In this document: one piece after another, positions 32,668 through 36,115 of the stretch | Layout of the letters: every line of letters begins with the position of its first letter | How positions within the stretch are numbered: position 1 is the first letter of the stretch | NCBI GenBank assembly: GCA_030431755.1 | Contig: JAUIIK010000043.1 | Span: forward strand, 1 to 36,115 | DNA: 36,115 nucleotides | DNA from: Chloroflexia bacterium | GTDB taxonomy: Bacteria > Chloroflexota > Chloroflexia > Thermomicrobiales > CFX8 | Reading direction: 5' to 3' | The notes under the pieces: generated by a model | Database searches by the model: none | The model's input: only the letters and a program-made list of their open reading frames with translations | What the model was told of the DNA's origin: nothing | Made by a program: the position numbers and the translations under genes

Positions 32668-34014
32668 TCACCCAACCTCAGCGTTCAGCTGATGCAGCGT
32701 CTCGCGGTACCTGTGGGCAAGGTCCACACGCACATGCTCGACAAACGCCGCCTGGCGGACGACTTCCTCGATGGCAATCACCTGCCGCCGCAGTGCCGCC
32801 CGGCTGGCCTCGTCAACGACAGCGCCGAGTCTGCGCGCCGACTCGAGAAGCTTCAGAAGCACCGGTGGCTGATCCGCGCCCGCATGCCGCACCCGGTCGA
32901 ACGAGTGGCCGATCAGGGTAGCCAACTCCGGCGCGTCGGCAATCACACGGAGCGTGCCCTCACGGTCGTGGCGGTAGCGAGAGGGCATCTGGCGCCGGGC
33001 CATCGATGCCAGCGCCGCTGTCAGCCAATCGATGCAGGTCAAGGCCGTGTAGGGATCGTTGATGCCTGGCGACAAGGCTCGCAGCGCAATCTCAATCAGC
33101 TCATCGAAGTAGAGCTCAATATCCTGAAACGGCGTTCGCCGGGCACCGATGATGAATGCATCCTGGAGCTCGGCGCAGAGCGCGTCCGTCACACGCTCCG
33201 CAGGCCAGACAACAGCGAGCAGGCCGTCCGGAAGGACAAACGCGCCAGGCCGCAACGCGACCCGCAACGTGGAATCGTATTCCACAGCTAGTTCCATGAG
33301 CCGCTCGTCATCTACCGCCTGGACATAACCGGTGCGTTCGGACAATATCGTTTGCTGGTTGGCGTCAGGCAACGTCGCGCTCCCCGCTTCCGAGAGCCGC
33401 ACGGCGTCCTCGTGCGCAGCGCCATCCGACGCCCAACCGAGGTCGCCGGGAAAGAGCTGGTTGATCGCGCCGATAAGTTCCTCGCCGACGCGCGCGGCGA
33501 CGTGGGCAACCTGTAGCATCGAGGCCATGTGGTGGATAAAGTAGATCAGCACCCCGATGCTCGCGAGCGCCAGAATCAGCGCCATGGTAATCGAGAGGTG
33601 CGGCACCTCCCGTTCCGTGCCATTGGCCGGCACCAGGCGCAACGCCAGCACGCAGTAGATGAAGGTGCCGAGGAACGTGCCCAGCACAACCTGGCTGCCT
33701 GTGTCCTGCATGAAGATTCGCAACAGCCGTGGCCCGAATTGCGACGACGCCGTCGCGAGCGCCGCAATCGTGATCGAGAATGTGACGGAGGCCGCCGTGA
33801 TCATTGAGCCGGCGATAGTCGCCAGCATCGACCGCGCCCCGTCCGGGCCGCCCTGGAAAACACCGGGGTAGAGTTCGATCACATCACCATGAAAGCGACC
33901 GTCGAGGTGCTGCATGATGGCCGATAGCGCGCCGGCGAGCAGCAGAATCAGGGATGGCACGAACCAGTAGCTCGATTGGAGCGATTCCCACAGGTTGAGC
34001 AGGCGCGTCTTCAC
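32668..34014 (-). CDS. DUF2254 membrane protein
   Basis: A 448-residue protein of the DUF2254 family. Four hydrophobic helices in the N-terminal half (about 15-37, 64-88, 107-127 and 140-165) are followed by a large soluble C-terminal part. Typical signatures include 'TFSITIAALATASSQFGPRLLR', 'YCVLALR', 'GYVQAVD' and 'ALSPGINDPYTA'. No biochemical role is known for the family. The start is GTG at 34014 with no clear SD. It lies 28 bases downstream of the YihY-like gene on the same strand, so the two are probably co-transcribed. Confidence 0.9.
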   Translation of the reverse strand: MKTRLLNLWESLQSSYWFVPSLILLLAGALSAIMQHLDGRFHGDVIELYPGVFQGGPDGARSMLATIAGSMITAASVTFSITIAALATASSQFGPRLLRIFMQDTGSQVVLGTFLGTFIYCVLALRLVPANGTEREVPHLSITMALILALASIGVLIYFIHHMASMLQVAHVAARVGEELIGAINQLFPGDLGWASDGAAHEDAVRLSEAGSATLPDANQQTILSERTGYVQAVDDERLMELAVEYDSTLRVALRPGAFVLPDGLLAVVWPAERVTDALCAELQDAFIIGARRTPFQDIELYFDELIEIALRALSPGINDPYTALTCIDWLTAALASMARRQMPSRYRHDREGTLRVIADAPELATLIGHSFDRVRHAGADQPPVLLKLLESARRLGAVVDEASRAALRRQVIAIEEVVRQAAFVEHVRVDLAHRYRETLHQLNAEVG

Positions 34015-34042
34015 GACGTCCGGCTGCGACGAACCTGAGTGC

Positions 34043-35119
34043 TCACGTGCCTCGGCGTCCGAGAATCGAGGCCACCACGATGCCTACCGTGGCCGCCGCG
34101 CCGACAGCTAGTGTGCCGGCGGTCGCTGGTTCCCGCGCCGCCGCTGGCTGGCTGACGATCCCAGCAACGTCGTCAATATCCACGTCGACATCACCCTCGG
34201 CAATAGCCTGGCGGTAATGATGGTCGTAGCGCCTGGCAAGCACCGCGTTCAATTCAGCGCCTACAAGGAAGATGAGACCCGTCAGATAGAGGAAGAAGAG
34301 AAACACGATCAACCCACTCAACGCCCCGTAGGCACTCCCCGGGCTGGCAAACTGCAAGTAAAGTGAGAAGCCCAAGACCAGAATGCCCCAGGCGACCGTC
34401 GAAAAAACCGCGCCCGGCAACACCCAGCGGAACTGCTGCTTGATCGTCGGGCCGAAGTAGTAGAGCATCCCCAGCATCATGACGATAACCAGAATGCCGA
34501 CCGGAATACGCGAGAGATTCCAGGCCCAGTCGAAAGTCGAACCCATCGAGAATTCGTCAGCCAACCAGCTCCCGATCTGCCCGCCGAAGACCCACAGCGC
34601 GAGCGCCAGATTGACGACCAGCCCCATCATGATCGTGAGCCCGACCGCCGCGAGCTTCATCCGCGGAAACGAGCGCGTCTCGACGGCGTCATAGGCGCGA
34701 TTGAACGCTTTGACCAGCACGGCGACGGCATTGGACCCCGACCAGAGGGCGATGAGCAGCGCCGTGGCCAGGCCAATCGAGGCCGCCCCCCCACCCACCT
34801 GCTCGATAGTGCTGGAGACCATTTCCGACAGCATTTCTTCCAACGACTCAGGAGCGTTGTCCGTGATCATCGTCTGCAGACGATCCGCTAGATCGACCTC
34901 GGCGAAATTGTCGATGACAGCCGCGAGGGTGATCAGCACGACGATCAGCGCCGGGATGGAGAAGATCGCATGGTAGGCAACCTCGGCGGCGAGCCCGGGC
35001 ACATCGTCATCGGTGATCTCGGAGACTAGCTCTTTGGCAATCGGGACAACGCCGTTCTCGGTGTCATCGAGCATGGCATTACCTGGCGTGACCGAACTGC
35101 TTGCGCGTAAGCCGCTCAT
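34043..35119 (-). CDS. YihY/BrkB-family membrane protein
   Basis: A 358-residue inner-membrane protein with six hydrophobic helices and the family signatures 'AAEVAYHAIFSIPALIVVLI', 'SGSNAVAVLVKAFNRAYD' and 'SPGSAYGALSGLIVFLFFLYLTGLIFLVGAELNA'. Often annotated as ribonuclease BN, but that label came from a misidentification; the true function is unknown. I used ATG 35119, behind GGGGAGGGG, instead of an ATG at 35161 with no SD. The C-terminus has an acidic 'DVDVDIDD' linker and a final hydrophobic stretch (about 332-352) unusual for the family. Confidence 0.9.
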   Translation of the reverse strand: MSGLRASSSVTPGNAMLDDTENGVVPIAKELVSEITDDDVPGLAAEVAYHAIFSIPALIVVLITLAAVIDNFAEVDLADRLQTMITDNAPESLEEMLSEMVSSTIEQVGGGAASIGLATALLIALWSGSNAVAVLVKAFNRAYDAVETRSFPRMKLAAVGLTIMMGLVVNLALALWVFGGQIGSWLADEFSMGSTFDWAWNLSRIPVGILVIVMMLGMLYYFGPTIKQQFRWVLPGAVFSTVAWGILVLGFSLYLQFASPGSAYGALSGLIVFLFFLYLTGLIFLVGAELNAVLARRYDHHYRQAIAEGDVDVDIDDVAGIVSQPAAAREPATAGTLAVGAAATVGIVVASILGRRGT

Positions 35120-35339
35120 GAGGCCCCTCCCCCGCATAACGCGTGTGTACGTATATAGCATACGCCGAAAAGTCGGGCCTGACGTCCTATTGCGTCCGCT
35201 ACCCCGCGCAGCGAGGATTCATACGGGGAACCTACCGGATGGTTAGGCCGCGTCACATTGCGCCCAACTATCCGGCGGGAGACCATTCCAGTATGGTCCT
35301 GCCCGGAGCGGCAGGCATAGGCTGGAGGGAGCATCGCAG

Positions 35340-35726
35340 ATGCCCTGGACGAACAACGACTACCCGAACACCTTCAAGAATATGACGTCGGAAGTCCGTG
35401 ACAAAGCGATTGAAATTGGGAACGAATTGCTCAACCAGTATGAAGAGCCGCGCGCCATTCGCATAGCGACCGCGCAGGCCAAGGAATGGGCCGGGAACCG
35501 CGACATCAAAATCTGGGAACGCGAACCTCCGGCGGGCCGCGACCAACACGTTGTCCCTCGCGACAATGGCTGGGCCGTGCTAGCCGAAGGCGCTGACCAG
35601 GCGACCGAGCTCTTCGACAAGCAATCGGACGCCCGCTCTAGGGCGGGTGAGATCGCCCATAACCAGGCGACGCACGTCGTGATTCATGATGCGGATGGCA
35701 AGATTAGTGATGTCGTCCAGCCGTAG
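35340..35726 (+). CDS. YdaT-like protein with DUF2188 domain
   Basis: A 128-residue soluble protein in two parts. The N-terminal segment 'MPWTNNDYPNTFKNM...RAIRIATAQAKEWA' resembles the ChaB-like start of Bacillus YdaT. The C-terminal DUF2188 domain reads 'HVVPRDNGWAVLAEG...THVVIHDADGKI'. Members are often stress-linked, but no molecular function is known. The start is ATG at 35340 with GGAGGGAG 8 bases upstream. Confidence 0.85.
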   Translation: MPWTNNDYPNTFKNMTSEVRDKAIEIGNELLNQYEEPRAIRIATAQAKEWAGNRDIKIWEREPPAGRDQHVVPRDNGWAVLAEGADQATELFDKQSDARSRAGEIAHNQATHVVIHDADGKISDVVQP

Positions 35727-35809
35727 GCCCCTCGCGCCGCGACCGGCGCCGACCTGGCCTGCGCAAGCCCATCGCAGCATCTCGCTTACATCGTAATGGA
35801 GTAACTTCC

Positions 35810-36115
35810 TTGCCATTGAAACCGACAATCCTAGGTTCCGTCGTCGCGTCAAGGACTCGAGCTGCACTCGTGCCAATCGCGCTATTCGCCGCGGTGGCAT
35901 TCAGTAGCTGTACGTTCACTGACGCGTTCAGCACTGGCTCGGGCGATGATCCAGCGCCGCGCCCAACGGTGACCGCCACACCGGTGCCTGAACCTGAGGC
36001 GCGCGACAGAGAGCGACCCGGCCTGCGCCATCGCTACGTCGTCACGCCACCGGAGGACGACTACGACGCTGATCTGATCCCGGTAGCCATCGAGGATCAG
36101 CTGCTTGAAGACGCC
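35810..36115 (+). CDS. Putative lipoprotein, 3' end cut by window
   Basis: An open frame runs to the window edge (102 codons). It starts at TTG 35810 with GGAG 8 bases upstream. The N-terminus is a lipoprotein signal: basic 'ASRTR', hydrophobic 'AALVPIALFAAVA', then the lipobox-like 'FSSC' with Cys at about 36. A Pro/Thr/Glu-rich linker ('PAPRPTVTATPVPEPEA') and an acidic segment follow ('PPEDDYDADLIP'). No domain is visible yet; such linkers often precede an extracytoplasmic catalytic or binding domain. Confidence 0.65.
   Translation, partial: MPLKPTILGSVVASRTRAALVPIALFAAVAFSSCTFTDAFSTGSGDDPAPRPTVTATPVPEPEARDRERPGLRHRYVVTPPEDDYDADLIPVAIEDQLLEDA

Noticed and set aside
34043-35119. Ribonuclease BN annotation
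   Set aside because: The YihY family label as RNase BN is a known misassignment, and the protein is a six-helix membrane protein.
1-36115. CRISPR arrays, tRNA or rRNA genes, transposase genes
   Set aside because: No regularly spaced direct repeats, cloverleaf-like sequence with a CCA/T-loop pattern, rRNA signature or transposase frame was seen by eye; a covariance-model scan would be the proper test.

Overview
The window is GC-rich (roughly 65%), densely packed bacterial chromosome with SD-led genes and frequent GTG/TTG starts. I read it as a member of the Chloroflexota, probably Thermomicrobia-like. The clues are a secreted protein with tandem 'VQYFERARFE' repeats, a B-type (ba3-like) oxidase operon with a separate subunit IIa, and palindromic intergenic repeats bounded by GTAGG..CCTAC. 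No rRNA, tRNA, CRISPR array or transposase gene was found, so the placement is an inference.

Layout. 1-7.5 kb: the 3' part of a Cu+-exporting P-type ATPase, then an M20 amidohydrolase, a threonine-synthase-like PLP enzyme, a threonine/serine dehydratase and a thiamine-diphosphate enzyme, which together look like an amino/keto-acid module. 7.6-14 kb: a PAP2-family membrane enzyme; a translationally coupled minus-strand export operon (ABC ATPase, two ABC-2 permeases, MFS exporter) behind a near-consensus promoter with a dyad; a divergent MFS gene that seems to start at CTG; and a small YjfB-like protein. 14.0-14.4 kb: copy A of a non-coding repeat. 14.5-20.1 kb: a serine beta-lactamase-like hydrolase, a secreted NodB deacetylase, a VOC protein, two related small membrane proteins, an iodotyrosine-deiodinase-like flavoprotein, a small hypothetical protein and a secreted protein.

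20.2-26.3 kb is a signalling block: a membrane Ser/Thr kinase with an outside sensor domain is co-transcribed with an FHA plus winged-helix regulator. Divergently there are a disulfide-type flavoprotein reductase and a GAF histidine kinase/NarL response regulator pair. 26.3-27.1 kb holds no gene but has a perfect 35-bp inverted repeat and a 510-bp MITE-like element whose core matches copy A. 27.1-30.9 kb is the oxidase operon: small membrane protein, subunit IIa, CuA subunit II, subunit I, cytochrome c and Sco. The copper exporter at the left edge and the Sco/CuA/CuB proteins give two copper-related loci in one window.

31-36 kb: a PYROXD2-like FAD oxidoreductase, a DUF2254 membrane protein, a YihY/BrkB membrane protein, a YdaT-like DUF2188 protein and the beginning of a lipoprotein cut by the window edge. 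The least ordinary content is the repeat family, the FHA-winged-helix/kinase pair with an altered catalytic loop, the deiodinase homologue with an intact substrate triad, and the CTG-start MFS gene.
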